Assembly (NCBI GenBank): GCA_016490735.1
Contig: JAEMWC010000001.1
Location: 3,302,501 to 3,366,500 of the forward strand
DNA length: 64,000 nt
From: Pachyseris speciosa
Lineage: Eukaryota; Cnidaria; Anthozoa; Scleractinia; Pachyseridae
Direction of reading: 5' to 3'
The notes beneath the pieces are model-generated. The model had not been told where the DNA came from. It saw only the letters and a program-made list of their open reading frames with translations, and made no database searches. Positions 1 through 13,136 of the stretch are shown here, piece by piece. Numbering within the stretch: position 1 is the stretch's first letter; the number at the start of each line of letters is the position of its first letter. The translations under genes and the position numbers were made by a program.

Positions 1-146
1 CCTAATCAAATTAAATCGAATACTTGTCTCTTACAAGTCACCCCTGATTTGAGATTAACATAGTAAAATTGAAATACAATCCAAAGCTAACCTAATTAAA
101 TTACATACTTGTCACTCACAAGCCACATCTGATTTGAAATTGACAC
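1..146. repeat. Tandem repeat, about 90-bp unit, two copies
   Basis: Two imperfect copies begin at 1 and 91, each opening with CCTAATYAAATTA and carrying ACTTGTC..ACAAG and CTGATTTGA blocks. The first copy may continue off the window edge. No coding potential is seen. Confidence 0.6.
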
Positions 147-525
147 AAATAATATGATAGGACTTAAAATTGCTTAAAGAAAGTGAATGCATGATGTTCG
201 ATGGAACACCATTCCAGTCTGTTATGTAGCGATTAAAAAAAGAAAAGCTGAAGGTCATATATATATTTAGCCAGGCCAAGCCTAGAATCGGAGTTGCACA
301 CTCTCACCGAGCAACTTCGCATGGCTTTATTTGGGCCAGTTTAATTTGTGTCCAAAACAATTAAGCAGCAGTTGGGAAAACGAAGGTTTTTCGATAGCAT
401 ACGTTCGCAAAAAGAAAGACAGACATTCTTGAATCCTAACTACTTTCAGATGAAAGCGTAAAGGAATTCAAAGCGGATAAAAAAAAACACTATAAGCGAA
501 CAAAGTACGATGCGAGTGTTTGCTT

Positions 526-915
526 GAAGAAGGAGAAGGTGGAGAAATTAAACAAGACTAGCTAGTAATAAAAATAGTTTACACTGATTAAGCTTGAAAA
601 TCGGTATTTATTTTGACATAAATGCCCCTAGAAAAGAAAATAAAGGGTACAAACTGATCGTTTACAGCAGTCAACAGGAATTGATCGCGGTTCAGAAACA
701 ACAGAACAACAAACATATTACAAGAAAACAGAGCACAATACGAATAATATGTCTTCGAAGATTCTTGGAGAAGGTGGAGAAATTAGACAAGTAACTAAAA
801 TATCTGGTTTTAGCTAGAAAAATTACTTACAAATTTTGACATAAATGCCCGTAGAAAAGACAAAAAAGAAGTCCGCACCTGATCGTTTAGAGCAGTCAAC
901 AGGAATCACTGAGGC
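526..915. repeat. Diverged tandem repeat, about 236-bp period
   Basis: GGAGAAATTARACAAG occurs near 541 and 777, and TTTTGACATAAATGCCC near 610 and 835, with further matching blocks (GATCGTTTA.AGCAGTCAACAGGAAT). This is a diverged two-copy tandem repeat. The short open frames inside it (such as 594-794) have no recognisable features and I do not call them genes. Confidence 0.5.
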
Positions 916-2461
916 AGCAATCACTCGAACGCGACAGAGCTGAATAAAAGAGCTATTTCCCACGAAATCTTTCCTTGGCTGACACAAAACACCAAAGTGC
1001 TTTGATAGTTTTACTGTTACTTCCCATGTCTTCCGAAGAACCTTCTTTAATTAATGATTCTCAGTGGCAAAACATCATCCAGTTAACGAATAAAGCGCTT
1101 GCCAAACCACACGAGCATTTCTCTCGCAGACCCGTCCACGATACAATTTATCAAAGCCAGCCAGCCAGTCGACCCATTTCGCTGTTTTTAACATCCAAAC
1201 GCTAATTCTTACGGTTCAAACAAATTAAGACGACATGTTTATAGACGGCGAAACTTAATTGTTGTTTACAGGCCGCTTCGACGAAGATCTCTAAAACTTT
1301 TTTCAGTGACGAGTGAAGCGCGCTGGGTTTTGACATTTTTGACAGCATTTTGACAACTTTATTTCAGATTTTGAGACGTGCACATGCACATGCATTTGAT
1401 CGGCTTTTTTTTTTATTCGAGCTTGAGTTTCCGCCTTTGATCCTTAATTTTACGAGGACTCATTGCGATTTCGTATTAATAAGATAAGGGCAAAAGTTTT
1501 CTTAACGTCGAAAAACAGTCAGCCAAGCCGAGTACTGAAAAACACTCGTTCGCTTGCAAAGAAAACAACAAAACAAACAAACAATTCAACTACTTCTTTG
1601 CGTCCAAAACGAGTACAGATGATTGTTATTTATATCCATTCGAGAGGAAAATACAAGTTTCATTTCTGAACAAAAGTAACAACGATTAAACCAAATGTTA
1701 AGCTTCTATTTATTTAATTTACCTCACTGTCTGGCGCTGTGTTGTAGAGGTTTCTACCACTTGAATATACGTAAGCTTCAGTAGAGTAAAAACAGGCATC
1801 CGCAAAAATAGCAGACGGTTTGTCCAAAGAAAGAGCTTCTTTCACAGAGTTTGAGCTACTCGTTCCTCCCATTAATACCGGTGAACTTTTAAGTGACCTT
1901 TCTTGGTGAGATGCAAGATGCCGCGGGAAAGTGAAAGCCCTTGTAACGTTGAATTACACTGTTTTCAACCGCACAATCGATCCAAGTTTGAAGTATTTCC
2001 TGAGAAAAATCTTTCGCTCTTCCTTTCATCACTTGAAAATTCACCTTCCGGAGTATCTTTTGACAAGTTCTTGGTTTTTATGCTTCTTACGTGAATTTAA
2101 AGACAAAGATGAAGTTGTTTTGCTCAAAATGAAGAAGCCAACTGAATGTGAATTACGAGATGCAGAAAGCGTGCGAAAAATTTAAAAGCCTCGATTTGGT
2201 TTGGGTGTCCCCACCTGGCTTGAGCCTGCGATCCAATCGAAAGCAAGTACCTGGACAGCTGTCAACTTCAAAAAAACAGCTGGCCTCGATGAGGTCTTAA
2301 CTTGAGCCCGCGATATGGTCACGTGACACTAGTCAGCGGATACCTTGTTTTGACAGGTGTCAATTGACTACGAGGTGGATGTCCAGTATCAAAGACGTAC
2401 GCTGTAAACTAGCTGGTCAGCGGGGCCAGGTGGAGTATGGCCGTCATGTTGGATTATTATG

Positions 2462-2492
<31 letters not shown>

Positions 2493-2990
2493 GACTCCGT
2501 CGTCGTAGTCGTGCGTACGCGCCCACGAGCAATACCGCCAACCATTTTTACCATGAGAAAAGCAGTTGACAGGTTTCTATAGATATGGTGCTCCGCTTGG
2601 CGGCCCTTCGGGCCGCCGGAGCTCCGCTATTACGAAGGACGCCTCTTCGATGTCAGACAAATTAATCAAATGCAGCCATGAAGACGAGCGAACACCACTC
2701 ACCCTCAGGCAAATACGACTTATAAGGGCAATAGACTCCCTTCATCCTTCAAACTATCAATTGTCTCCGTTTGCATTAGGCGGTCAGTGTACATTGTTAC
2801 CTTGCTCGTCATGTCAACGCCGGCTTGTTGCGGCAACTACGCGCGGGAAAAGTGCTGCTGCTGCTCATTTTTCTCGCCTCAATTTGACAGCCGTCCTGGC
2901 GCCAAAAGCCGGCTTTGTAAACAGCTGTGGCACTAAAATTTCCGGCCCTTCCTGTCTTACGTTTCCGGTTAAGACAGCCCCAAATTTAAT
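916..2990. other. Stretch without a supported gene
   Basis: I see AT-rich non-coding DNA with an ATTATTATT-rich patch near 2446-2480. Open frames at 975-1205, 1463-1669 and 1903-2185 are short, mostly lack a good ATG, and show no domain. A GC-richer patch from about 2560 may be the 5' region of the gene that follows. Confidence 0.4.
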
Positions 2991-3799
2991 ATGGAAAATG
3001 TGTGCGAATACAGCCCTCGCCAACGAAGCGGTTCAGAGGCATGTTGGGGTGCAACCAACTACTACTCTGGAAGGGAAGCTATTTTCTGCGGTTACTCGAG
3101 ACCGGTTTGGTTTTGTTTAAAACACGCGAAAAGGAAAAAATGTAAACCCAGAAAACCTGCTGCTTCCCAGTTGAAAGAAAATGTAAGGAGGGGATAAACC
3201 TAGTCCCTTGTCCAGAAAGAATCCTTATTGTGGCCACCCAGCTAGACAACTACAAGGGTGGTACTTTCCTGTGCCAGAAACATCTCCGTCTGGTGAATTT
3301 AAATCCCAGGTTTACGAGCCACAAACTCTATGCACCCCTCCACGAGGAAGGTAAGTGTTTTTTGACAAATGAAAATCCAACAAATCTGTAATTACAAAGG
3401 CAACAAGGCAAGCACTAGACAGACTTCTTTTTATTTGTAGAGAAAATGCACCGCCCCCGTGAAGGAAACAACTAATCAGGATGTGGCCTTCCAGACGGAG
3501 TACGAAGACACTTGCCACGAGTTAGCCAAGGCAAATGTCACTATTGCTGAACTACAACTTGAAAATGCTTCACTGAAAGAAAAATGCACTAAGATTCAAG
3601 GTACCTGCAAACATCTTACAAATCAATGGAGAATGTCGTATCACACTGCCATTATTCATATTTTTTTTTTTCGGTTCTCAGAAACATCCTTCCTTGAAAG
3701 GTTAAAAATTTTCACCAGAGCCTCACTAGACACTATATGGGTGGTGGACGAAGGCTGTATAATCCAGCAGAGATGGAAAGTTTTGCCGAAGAGCATGCC

Positions 3800-3976
3800 A
3801 GGCGCGGATCCAGGGGAGGTGAAATGGGTGAATTTTCACCCCCCTTTTTCTGAGCCCCCTTCTTTCTTTTTTTTTTTCTTATCCCTCAAATGTTGAAATA
3901 ATATTTGATTTCTCTGATTTCTCTGATTGAGGTGGAGTAAATTAACCCCCCATTTCAAAATCCTGGATCCGCGCCT
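3800..3976. mobile_element. 177-bp MITE in a coding exon
   Basis: Inverted termini AGGCGCGGATCCAGG and CCTGGATCCGCGCCT bound a 177-bp non-coding insert with T- and C-rich tracts. It is flanked by a 7-bp direct repeat GCATGCC (3793-3799 and 3977-3983). It lies inside an otherwise continuous coding exon, so it is younger than that exon. The superfamily is not assigned. Confidence 0.7.
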
Positions 3977-4640
3977 GCATGCCCCTTCTCGGTTTGAGCA
4001 AGTGCTTTCCTTTATAAGTATTGACAACAAAGAGAAACCTTCAAAAAAGAGAAAGGAGAAACAGGCAGTTCAAGCTGTAGCAATACTGCACCAGCTTTCA
4101 TACTTCAGAAATCAAGTGGGTATTTGTAATAAAATGAAATGACCTTTTCCTCTATTTAGTATTTTTCATAAAACAAATTGACATAAACGAACGAAATAAT
4201 TGATTTTTTTGTCATTTACTCCTAACAGAAAAACAATGCTTTACAACAAGACTGTGGGGGTGCATCTCTCATTCCATGGTGCCAGTGATGACGCCCTTAC
4301 TGCTGGATCACTTTTGGGATTCAGCACTCACCCCAGAAATGTGCTGAATCACAACAAAGGGCGATCAGCCACCAGTATTCATAAAACCCAAGCAATCATT
4401 GAGAGTGCAATCAAGGTACAAACCAATCATTGAATCCAAGGATTAAATACAAATAATTGGTTAATGTGGCCAGCACTGTCTACTCCTGGAGGAACACTTT
4501 AAAACTGACAAAACTGTGTAACATTATAGTGAATGTTTAAGACCACTGCATACTTCCTTAAGGGTAATCAAAAGGTTGTCATAGCTTCCGCTGGTTTATT
4601 GTCAGTCTTATTCTGATGTGAAAAAATTATTGCCACAACA

Positions 4641-5442
4641 GTGACCAAAGAGTAATTGGTTCTGTTACAATAGAAATAATCATTCTTTTGAAAACAATAG
4701 CAGCCAACCAACATACATGATGGTTTGAACAGCCAATGATGAACTTTTTTAAAACACCTCTATATTACTATGCTCTGTTAAAACAAGCTATATTGTTCCT
4801 CAACAGAACAACAACTTTCTCTTCTCATTGTTGATGAATTCCCCTGCATGCACACTATTAAAGACCCAATATAGTGACCAAAGAGTAAATGGTTCTGTTA
4901 CAATAGAAATAATTATTCTTTTGACAACAATAGCAGCCAACCAACATATATGGTAGCCTCCTTCGCAGACGTCTTTGGGCTCGTCACGCGTTCCTTACCC
5001 ACGAACGTCTGCTGAACTGAGCTGCCACTTCCGTTCGCGGTGGTTAGCCAATCATAGTTCGTTTTCCAATTTTTTGAAAGTAGGACTTCAACCCCGGGAT
5101 TATTTTCACAGACGATGCACGTGAATCGGGTGTCGATTTCCATTCTTACGCAGCTCGTTATTGGTTTGTTCAAAACAAAGGCTAACCGCCGGCGAACAGA
5201 AGTGGCAGTTCAGTTCAGCAGACGTTCTTGGGGAAGGAGCGCGTGACGAGCCCAAAGACGTCTGCGAAGGAGGCTACATATATGGTGGTTTGAACAGCCA
5301 ATGATGAACTGTTTTAAAACACGTCAATATTACTATGCTTTGTTAAAACAAGCTAATATTACACATTTTTCCTCAAAAGAACAACAACTTTCTCCGTCTC
5401 ATCATCGATGACTTCCACTGCGTGCACATTATTAAGGACCCC
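4641..5442. repeat. Tandem duplication of an intron-exon segment
   Basis: Bases 4641-4871 are repeated, slightly diverged, as 4874-4953 plus 5286-5442. The second copy is split by a MITE. The duplicated segment includes an intron end and the start of the exon that encodes IIDDFHCVHIIKDP. The first copy has a frame-damaged version of it, so the second is probably the functional acceptor. Confidence 0.7.
4954..5276. mobile_element. Mutator-like (MULE-type) MITE, copy 1
   Basis: The 323-bp element begins TAGCCTCCTTCGCAGACGTC and ends with the reverse complement. It has a perfect 9-bp target duplication CATATATGG (4945-4953 and 5277-5285). Nine-base duplications with long TIRs fit MULE-type elements. 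The minus strand holds an open frame (about 4954-5173) with Cys residues in RFTCIVCENNPG, also kept in the copy at 24452-24763. Confidence 0.8.
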
Positions 5443-6706
5443 AAACAGAGCAAACTTAGCACTTGCTTGCACATGTGCACTGGGGTAGTGGATCACCAAA
5501 AATGCATTCCAGCCATTAAAAAAGCCAACACCATACACCAAGATGTACCATTGAGAAAGGCTGGAGGTGAAAATGTTACCTGTCATGGAGGAATGAATGC
5601 TCCAAAAGTCAATGAGCTTTTCGAAGACCATTTGCCAGACTACTATACACACACCTACCTAAATTTCCTTCCAGAAGTATAAAGCCATTTTGACATGCGA
5701 AACACGGAAAGGAGTGTTATTGAATTGAGGTACATAAACTATGTAGTCTGGTTCTTTCCTAACTTCTAGCCATCTCATAAAAGTTTATCAATGAATTTTT
5801 TTCAAGGCACATAATGGAATAAGAAAAACTTCCAAGAAACTCCGAGAAATACTCAAGAAAACAAGATGATAATGAAAATTGAGCCTCTATACACTAAATG
5901 GCAGCCTGTGGAGTAAAACAAACTTCTTTACACTTATGTACTATTCCTCCTTGGGTTCATAAAATCAAACACAGTATTTTTAAGTAGGTGCTACGTATTG
6001 ACTGAAGATGAACACAGGTGGTGAAAATACACTGCAATACTACACACAAAACACCTATATGTTACTTGCACTATAACCCCCTCCCCCCAAAAAATATAGT
6101 TTATGTCTGTCAGAGTGTACACTGATGAAGCAAGGCATGACCTGGATCTGCTGAACAACACCTGGCTGGTGGATGAGTTTGAGCAACCCCTTAAGGGCGA
6201 AAATAATACATGTATGTCAGGTTAGTAATATAATAAAATACCTAGCATCAATATCTTCAAGAGTTACCAGCAGAAGCCTCAAGACTCCTTAACAAAAATT
6301 GATATCAGTACATTTGTAGGTGCGATGCTAAGAGAAATAATTTTAGACAAAAGATAAACTGTAAAGCAGTCCAGAATATAGGTTTGAAAAAATAACTTTA
6401 CATGTAAATGGTGTGAGTTGAATCTGTGTCCAAAAAATGCATTAAGCAAAAACAAAACAGAACTGGGTAGCACAAATGATGCTGTTAAGCCATTGAAACA
6501 ACTTCAACTTCCCACGCCTGTCCTGCCGATATGACAATGATTTTTTCCCACAGTGGCAACGCAATGTTGATCCAGTTTACATGTTGTCCCTGGTGCCGTG
6601 GCAGGGCCCATTCCACATATGCTTGAATTCACAAGAAAATATTGTTGTCAACTACCACTGCTTTTTTGACAAGCTTTACAAATACCTTTTTGGCCAGAGA
6701 AAGGTT

Positions 6707-8114
6707 TTTTTTTTATATTTTCAATTTTTTATTTCATGTTCAAAATTTCTTACACATACTCACTGTAAATACTTACGGATACATACACATATGATGCACG
6801 GGGGACCTTTTTACAGATATTGCACATATTCTTATTTATATTATGACAACAAAGAGCACAGTGCGAAATTGTAATTACATTAATTTTCAATATAATTGCC
6901 CCATTTTCTAAGGTGGGTGGGCAGTTTATTAATAGATTTGGCAACCATCGTTTCAAGTTGGTAAATCATCTTAATCTTAGCGTTTAATATTGTAATGGAT
7001 GGTTTGGTCTTATTACATCTGCAAGAATAAAGATATTTTTTCACAATCAACAAAATATGGTTCAAAAACAAATCCTCTTTATACTCCATTATACAAAACA
7101 TTATGTCCTTATTAGAAAGAGGTCCAATTTCAATGTCCTGGTTGCCATCCATTTTATAACTTCTGCCCAGAATTCCTTGGTGGAAGGGCACGTTACAAAG
7201 ATATGCTCGAGCGATTCGTCTGCTTCTCCGCAAAAAGAGCAAGCTGGGGATGAAATTTTACTAATTTTACTAAGGAGGACGTTCGTGGCGAGACATCTGT
7301 GGAGAAGTTTATATTGAAATTCGCGCGATTTTGTGTCCAAGGCAAAACGATGAGGCAAACTGTAGATTTTTTTCCAATCTAATTCATCAGATACAAATTG
7401 AGCATTGTATTTGAGTTGACCTGTAGGTGGAGTAATGTTTCTATTTCGAATTTCCTTATAAATGATACTCGATACAGCTTTGCTAAGTAAGACATTTTGA
7501 CCATTTAAATATAACTGACTCTGATTTTGGAAGTTAAAGGGCTCAATAACAGAAGGATTACCCGTTTTTAAGAAGTTACGCCATTGAATTGGAAGAGCTT
7601 CAATTACACATGTAAGTTTGAATGCGTCTAACGGAGAGATATTCAATTCTCGTAGCTTGTATTTCGTGATAAGCTTATTATCTTCAGAAATCAGGTCCCC
7701 TATTCTAAGAATACCTATATTTGCTAAACTATTGTTATATACAGACTTACCATCAATACAAATAGCTTTATTATTCCATAAAATTATTTTAGAAAGATCC
7801 GTGTCTGTGGGGTTTTGTACGCTACCTTTGTTTGCTACAGAGCACTCTGCGAAGTATTTGAGGCATTCTTCATAAAACGTTGGAAGCTTGATGGGCAAGG
7901 TTTTTACATCAAAGTCACAACATAAGATAAATTTACCGCCAACGGGTCTCAAATAGTACAGAAGTATAGTTTTCCAGTTGCTGGGTTGCTCACTTGCGAG
8001 TCGTTTGCACCAAAGTATTCTCTGAGTTTTAATAATGGAGTCTAGGTGTGGAGCTTTAAGTCCGCCATCTTCGATGTCGCTAATAAGCGCTAGACGCTTG
8101 ATTTTGTCTACTGT
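6707..8114 (-). mobile_element. 5'-truncated LINE, L1/Tx1-like ORF2 C-terminus
   Basis: On the minus strand, an open frame from about 8113 to 7101 and a shifted frame to 6880 encode the C-terminal part of a non-LTR retrotransposon ORF2. A zinc-knuckle (zf-RVT type) is visible in CSFCGEADESLEHIFVTC. On the plus strand the 3' end is a T-rich run (6707-6745) that corresponds to the poly(A) tail. The catalytic reverse transcriptase is missing through 5' truncation. The insert separates two halves of what looks like one exon of the surrounding gene. Confidence 0.75.
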
Positions 8115-9194
8115 CTTCTACCCACGAAACCTAAACCACACAGAATTTCCATGCTCATAACGGCAGTATTAGGAGGATGGCTATCTGTGAGAACTGCTGT
8201 GTGTTCTGCCTTTGGGCAGTGCAAAGATCTTGAATATGTGTTGCTGGTGTTCCTCCTGGATGAGTTGGTCCCATTAGTCTTCTACTTCTACTCGGTTATC
8301 TTTAGAGGGGGAAATTATCAGATGTGGTTAGAGGCAATGGTACGTCTGGCCCTGATGTTCAAACTACAACGACGACGACACTACGACAAGGCTACCCTGT
8401 GCCAGCTGAGCAATCATATTCACCAAATGAGCCTGGGCATTCCAGATCTCCAAAAATTCTTCGAAAAATGGCTAAACGAATTAAATAGAGAAAAAAGTTG
8501 AAGTTTTCCACTCACTACTTCGAAGGTAAGAGATTACAAACTAAAATTTGACCCAAGCAAATTATACTAAGAACTAAAAATAGTTTATGACTGTTGCTGT
8601 GATCGTTTTTTGTGTGTATGTGTGTTGTATCAAAGAAACCCAGAGGTTTATGTATGATAGGCAGAAAAATAGCTAAATGTGGGCTGTCATTAACAGCAAC
8701 ATAGATGGCTGATTATTAATATAAAGCAGTGCATCACTTTATAATTATTAAGTTTCTCTTAGGTGAAACTCACCTTGCTGGGTAGAGATATTTCAATTTA
8801 CATCTTTCTATATATCAAGAACATTTCAAGAGTTGCAACCTATTCGAAACAAAAAACAAACAAAAACAAAACATATGAATTCACATATAACATAAGACTG
8901 AATATTGCAAATTCTCAGGTTTAAAGCCATAAATGTCTTCAACCTTTCAGATCTCTACCACCTGATGTGACACCTACACAGATACAAGATGCTGCAAAGG
9001 CTCTCAATAGCAGCAGGTTTGGTGAAGACTTCTGCACCTGGTTTCTGCCAGCAAACCGAAGGGGAAAGGTGCAAGAAACCTGCAACAACTTTCAGACAAA
9101 GCTGCAGAATTCCTAACTAATTTGTTGGTGTTGGTGGAACAAAACCTAGGACGTTCTCCTAAAATATTAAAAGGTCATCACAAGTATCAGGTAC

Positions 9195-9340
9195 ACACAT
9201 GTAAAGTGGGGGTTCTGGCGCAGTTTGCACTCGCAACAGAACGTAAACCCAATCGCCTCGTCGCGCCGCTTCTCGGCGATTGGGTTTATGTTCTGTTGCT
9301 CATGCAAACAGCGACCAGAACCCCCACTTTACATGTGTGT
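9195..9340. mobile_element. 146-bp fold-back (hairpin) element
   Basis: Two arms of about 65 bases pair almost perfectly around a short loop near 9259-9274. The termini are ACACACATGTAAAGTGGGGG and its complement. It lies at the 3' side of the last visible exon of the upstream gene, just before the Polinton A fragment. No target duplication was clear. Confidence 0.6.
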
Positions 9341-9427
9341 CTATAAATGTGTTAGCAAAGGAAACCACACAATTTGCGCCACACATACACCCCTATTGAA
9401 GAAAAGCATGCACCTTATATACAAAGG

Positions 9428-12400
9428 ATGACCGCAGCACGCGTGGGGGAAGAGGAGCTCAACGAATACTACGGCGAAGCCGCCCCAGCGCGAAGAAACA
9501 TCAGCCCGCCCGCCCAAGCGCCGGTGTATGATGAGTTTAGAGTTTCACAAACCAATTTTAATGATTGGTTGAACGTTTGGAGGATGAGCATTGATCCTGA
9601 AAACCCAAATAGGCACAGTATTATTAACTTCACAGAAACCTTAATGCGCGGCAAAGCTTTTGATGTTATAAAAGGCGAAATTAATAAACTTGGAAGCATT
9701 AAAGCACAGTTTGGTATGGAGGTTTATTTTACAAGAGAAAGGTAAAATGAAAATGGGGAAATGGAAGAAGAAACACAAAGACATTACTTTAAAGATGAAC
9801 CGGTTGTATTTACAAAAGCAAACCTTAACGAACAATTTGATTTAAGATTTGACGAATTTATCGACCATATAAACGGGGAAATAGGCAATTGGTCACAGCG
9901 AGGATCAGGATGGGCTATCAAAAGAATTTCAATTGCCTATGTTAATGTTGCAAGATATCAACCTTTTAAAGGCGGCACTTACATTCCGACACCAAAAAAA
10001 TTAGCCGGCAAAAAAGCAACTGTCAATGTGAAAAACCAAGATAACGAATGTTTAAAATGGGTCTAAAAAGCTGCAAGATGTCCTGTGCAAAAAGATGCAC
10101 AAAGACCCAGCAAGTATCCAAGAGAAGACGGCATCAACTGGGATGGCATTGATTTTCCCACACCCTTGAAACAACTTTGCAAACTTGAAAAACAAAACCC
10201 ATTTCTTGCACTTAATATGTTTGGCTGGGAAAACGACCATGTGACTTCTCTTAGAATCATCATAAAAGACAAAAGCGTCCCAAGAATCAACCTGATGCTT
10301 CTTCATGAAGACGAAAGAACACACTACAGTTTTGTGAAGAGGCTTTCATCTCTGCTTTACGACCAAACCAAACACAGAGACAGAAAACACTTCTGCGTAA
10401 TGTGCCTTATCGGGTTCACAACATAAAAGATTCTTGCTAACCACCAGAAACACTGCAACGGAGTCAACGGAACACCAACAAGAATTGAAATGCCCGAAGA
10501 AGGCAAAAACACACTGAAATACCAAAACTACAACAGGCAAATGAAAGCACCATTCATAATTTACGCCGACTTTGAAGCTTTGATTGAAAAAATTCCTGAA
10601 GACCAACGCGAAAGAACGGCCTGCACAGAAAAAACAAACAAGCACACAGCCTGTGGGTTTGCAGTAGCATGTGTGAGAAGCGATGGGCAAAGCCACCAAG
10701 TTGCGAAAAACAGGCAAGGCTGTGATGGTGACAAAAACGCAGTGGAGGTGTTTCTCAACAGAATTCTTCGATTGGAAAAGAAACTACGCAAAAGCTTGGA
10801 AACACCAGTGCCGATTCAAATGACACCAGTTGACTGGTATAAATACAAAACAGCAAAAAAATATGTCACATTTGCGACAAAGATCTCGTAAAACAATGCG
10901 TTCTTAATTCAAAACCCGTGTGAGATTACAACACGGGCGAATACCGCGGGCAAAGCCACAAATGCTGTTATTATGAAGCTTTGCGTAAAATTCGTTTCAT
11001 TGGCCCCCAAGCTGAAAGAAAACCAAAAGACGACATTGACAAATGGATCGAGAAAACCCTGGAAGAATGCCTGTTATGCGCAGGACCACTTCTTTGCAAA
11101 AACTTCAGAGACGCTGTGAAAGATCATTGAACACATCACAGACAAATTTCGCGGCGCCACGCACGACGCGTGCAACAAAAAACTGCGCATAAACCCCAAA
11201 ACAATTCCCATTCCTGTCGTGTTCCACAACCTGAAAGGCTACGACGCGCACCACCTGATGCAGGCTATGTCGAAAGTGGAAGGAGCCGGGGAGCTGAACT
11301 GCATTGCCAAAAACATGGAGAAATACATCTCATTCTCCTTGGGGAACCTGCGTTTCATTGACAGTAATGCCTTTCTGCTTTCCAGTCTCGACGCACTTGT
11401 GAAAGTCACGCCGAAAGATGCGCTAAAATAACGAAAAGACTTTGCCCCGAAGCAGCAAAACTTGATTTGTTGTGCAAAAAAGGAATTTATCCCTACGAGT
11501 ACATGGATTCGTGGGAAAGATTTGGTGAAACGAGCCTTCCAGCCAAAGAACTTTTCTTCAGCAGCCTTTCCGGCGAGCACATCTCGGACGAAGATTACAA
11601 ACACGCACAAAAGGTTTGGGAAACGTTCGGGGGTAAAACACTGGGGAGCTATCACGACCTTTACGTTAAAACAGACGTTGCACTGTTGGCAGATGTCTTC
11701 GAAAACTTTCGCGATCTCTGTCAAAAACAGTACGGCCTGGATCTGGCCCACTATCTCGGGCTATCTCAGGCTTATCTCGGGACGCACTCCTGAAAAAGAC
11801 AGGTGTCGAGCTGGAACTCTTGACTGACATCGACATGCATCTCTTTGTGGAGAGGGGAATGCGCGGAGGCATCTCAATGGTTAGTAAAAGATATGCCAAA
11901 GCAAACAACCCTCTTGTACCCGGATATGACGAAAGCAAACCAAACACATTCATCATGGATCTCGACGCCAACAACCTGTACGGCTGGGCGATGAGCAAGG
12001 CTCTCCCAGTTGGGAAATTTAAATAGAGCGGCTGGGTTCCGGCAGAGGACTAAAAATCTTGAGATTGAAGAAAAAAGCAAAAAAGGGTTTATGTTTGAAG
12101 TAGACCTTGAATACCCCAAGAGCTACACGAAGAGCACAATAGCTATCCACTCGTCCCTGAGAAAAAGGCCGTGCAAAAAGAATGGCTGTCCCCATACCAA
12201 AAGAAAATGATAGAAAACCTCCGTCTCAACCCTCCTGACTGCAAAAAGCTCTTGCTGACGTTGCAGGACAAAAAGAACTACGTCGTGCACTACCGAAACT
12301 TGCAGTTTTACCTGAAACAAGGAATGAGACTGAAGAAAGTCCACCAACTGAACCACGTTCGAAAAAAACTTCTACAAGCTGATGAACAACTCTGTCTTTG

Positions 12401-13040
12401 GGAAAACCATGGAAAACCTGCGCAACCGCACGGATGTGAAACTAGTGCGCCCCCAGGAGACAACCAGGCTGAGGAAACTGATTGCAAACCCCCTTTACTC
12501 GAGGCACGAGTTCTTTGCAAACGATCTTGCAGGAATAAGCATGCACAAAAATAAGCTCTGCTTGAACAAACCGGTTTACACGGTGATAACAATCCTGGAA
12601 AACTGCTGATGTATGAATTTTTCTACAACATCCTGAAAAAGCAGTATGGGCAGAAATGTGAGCTATTGTACACAGATACAGACAGCTTTCTGTTCGGAAT
12701 CCAAACAGAGGACATTTACAAAGACATGGGGCCCGAAGGGCGCCTCGGTCAAAATCTATTTGACACCAGCGACTACCCGAAAGATCACTTGTTGCATTCA
12801 GAAACCAACAAAAAGGTTTTAGGCAAAATGAAAGACGAGTGTGCAGGGACCCCGATCGCCGAGTGTGTTTTTTTGCGGCCAAAGATGTACTCCATCATCA
12901 AAGCCGACGAAAAAAACATGAAAAGGGCCAAAGGCGTGAAAAAGAACGTGGTCAGAAAGGAAATCCTGCGCCAACAGTACAAAGAAACCCTCTTCGGCAA
13001 GAAGCAGCTGACGCACGGAATGAATATTCTTCGGATATAA
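9428..13040 (+). pseudogene. Protein-primed DNA polymerase B (Polinton A), broken
   Basis: Family B, protein-primed DNA polymerase that would replicate the element. It is spread over many frames (about 9428-9745, 9761-10066, 10085-10426, 10490-10888, 11219-11431, 11467-11793, 11820-12026, 12010-12210, 12171-12400, 12382-12609, 12609-13040), so there are at least ten stops or frame changes. Recognisable motifs in order are the exonuclease IIYADFEAL near 10557, FHNLKGYDAHHL near 11222, polymerase motif A LDANNLYGWAM near 11960, motif B NNSVFGKTMEN near 12385, and motif C YTDTDSF near 12670. A local repeat near 11750-11790 (CTATCTCGGGCT-like) marks one break. The gene cannot be functional as read. 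Confidence 0.9.
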
Positions 13041-13136
13041 TGAGGTCTATTAAAACACTAACGTTATTCGGCTCCTACATCGTTTGTTAACAAGACCTCA
13101 CTATCTAATTGGGCGGCTGATTCAGAAATGGAGCTG

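Larger units (their letters stand above)
2991..9198 (+). pseudogene. Multi-exon transposon-type gene, disrupted
   Basis: I infer a spliced plus-strand gene from alternating coding blocks with good splice sites. Candidate exons are about 2991-3190 and 3200-3350 (Cys/Arg/Lys-rich start), 3441-3600 (a coiled coil with ELQLENASLKEK), 3681-4111, 4226-4413, 5380-5681, 6099-6220, 6554-6706 continued at 8115-8500, and 8951-9198. The 5380 exon carries IIDDFHCVHIIKDP, and the last exons are helical. The pattern resembles uncharacterised transposase-like proteins common in cnidarian genomes, but I cannot name the superfamily. The gene is damaged. A 177-bp MITE sits inside the 3681-4111 exon, part of the IDDFH exon is duplicated and degraded at 4800-4870, and a LINE fragment splits the exon between 6706 and 8115. 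It may be a dead transposon gene rather than a host gene. Exon limits are approximate. Confidence 0.5.

Noticed and set aside
2566..3120. 184-residue plus-strand frame
   Set aside because: It starts at TTG, has no recognisable domain, and overlaps a better exon candidate beginning at ATG 2991 in another frame. It could include a 5' exon but I cannot support it as a gene.
10052..11751. Minus-strand frames opposite Polinton A PolB
   Set aside because: These are shadows. The plus strand carries clear polymerase motifs, while the minus frames are Phe/Ser/Leu-rich without motifs.
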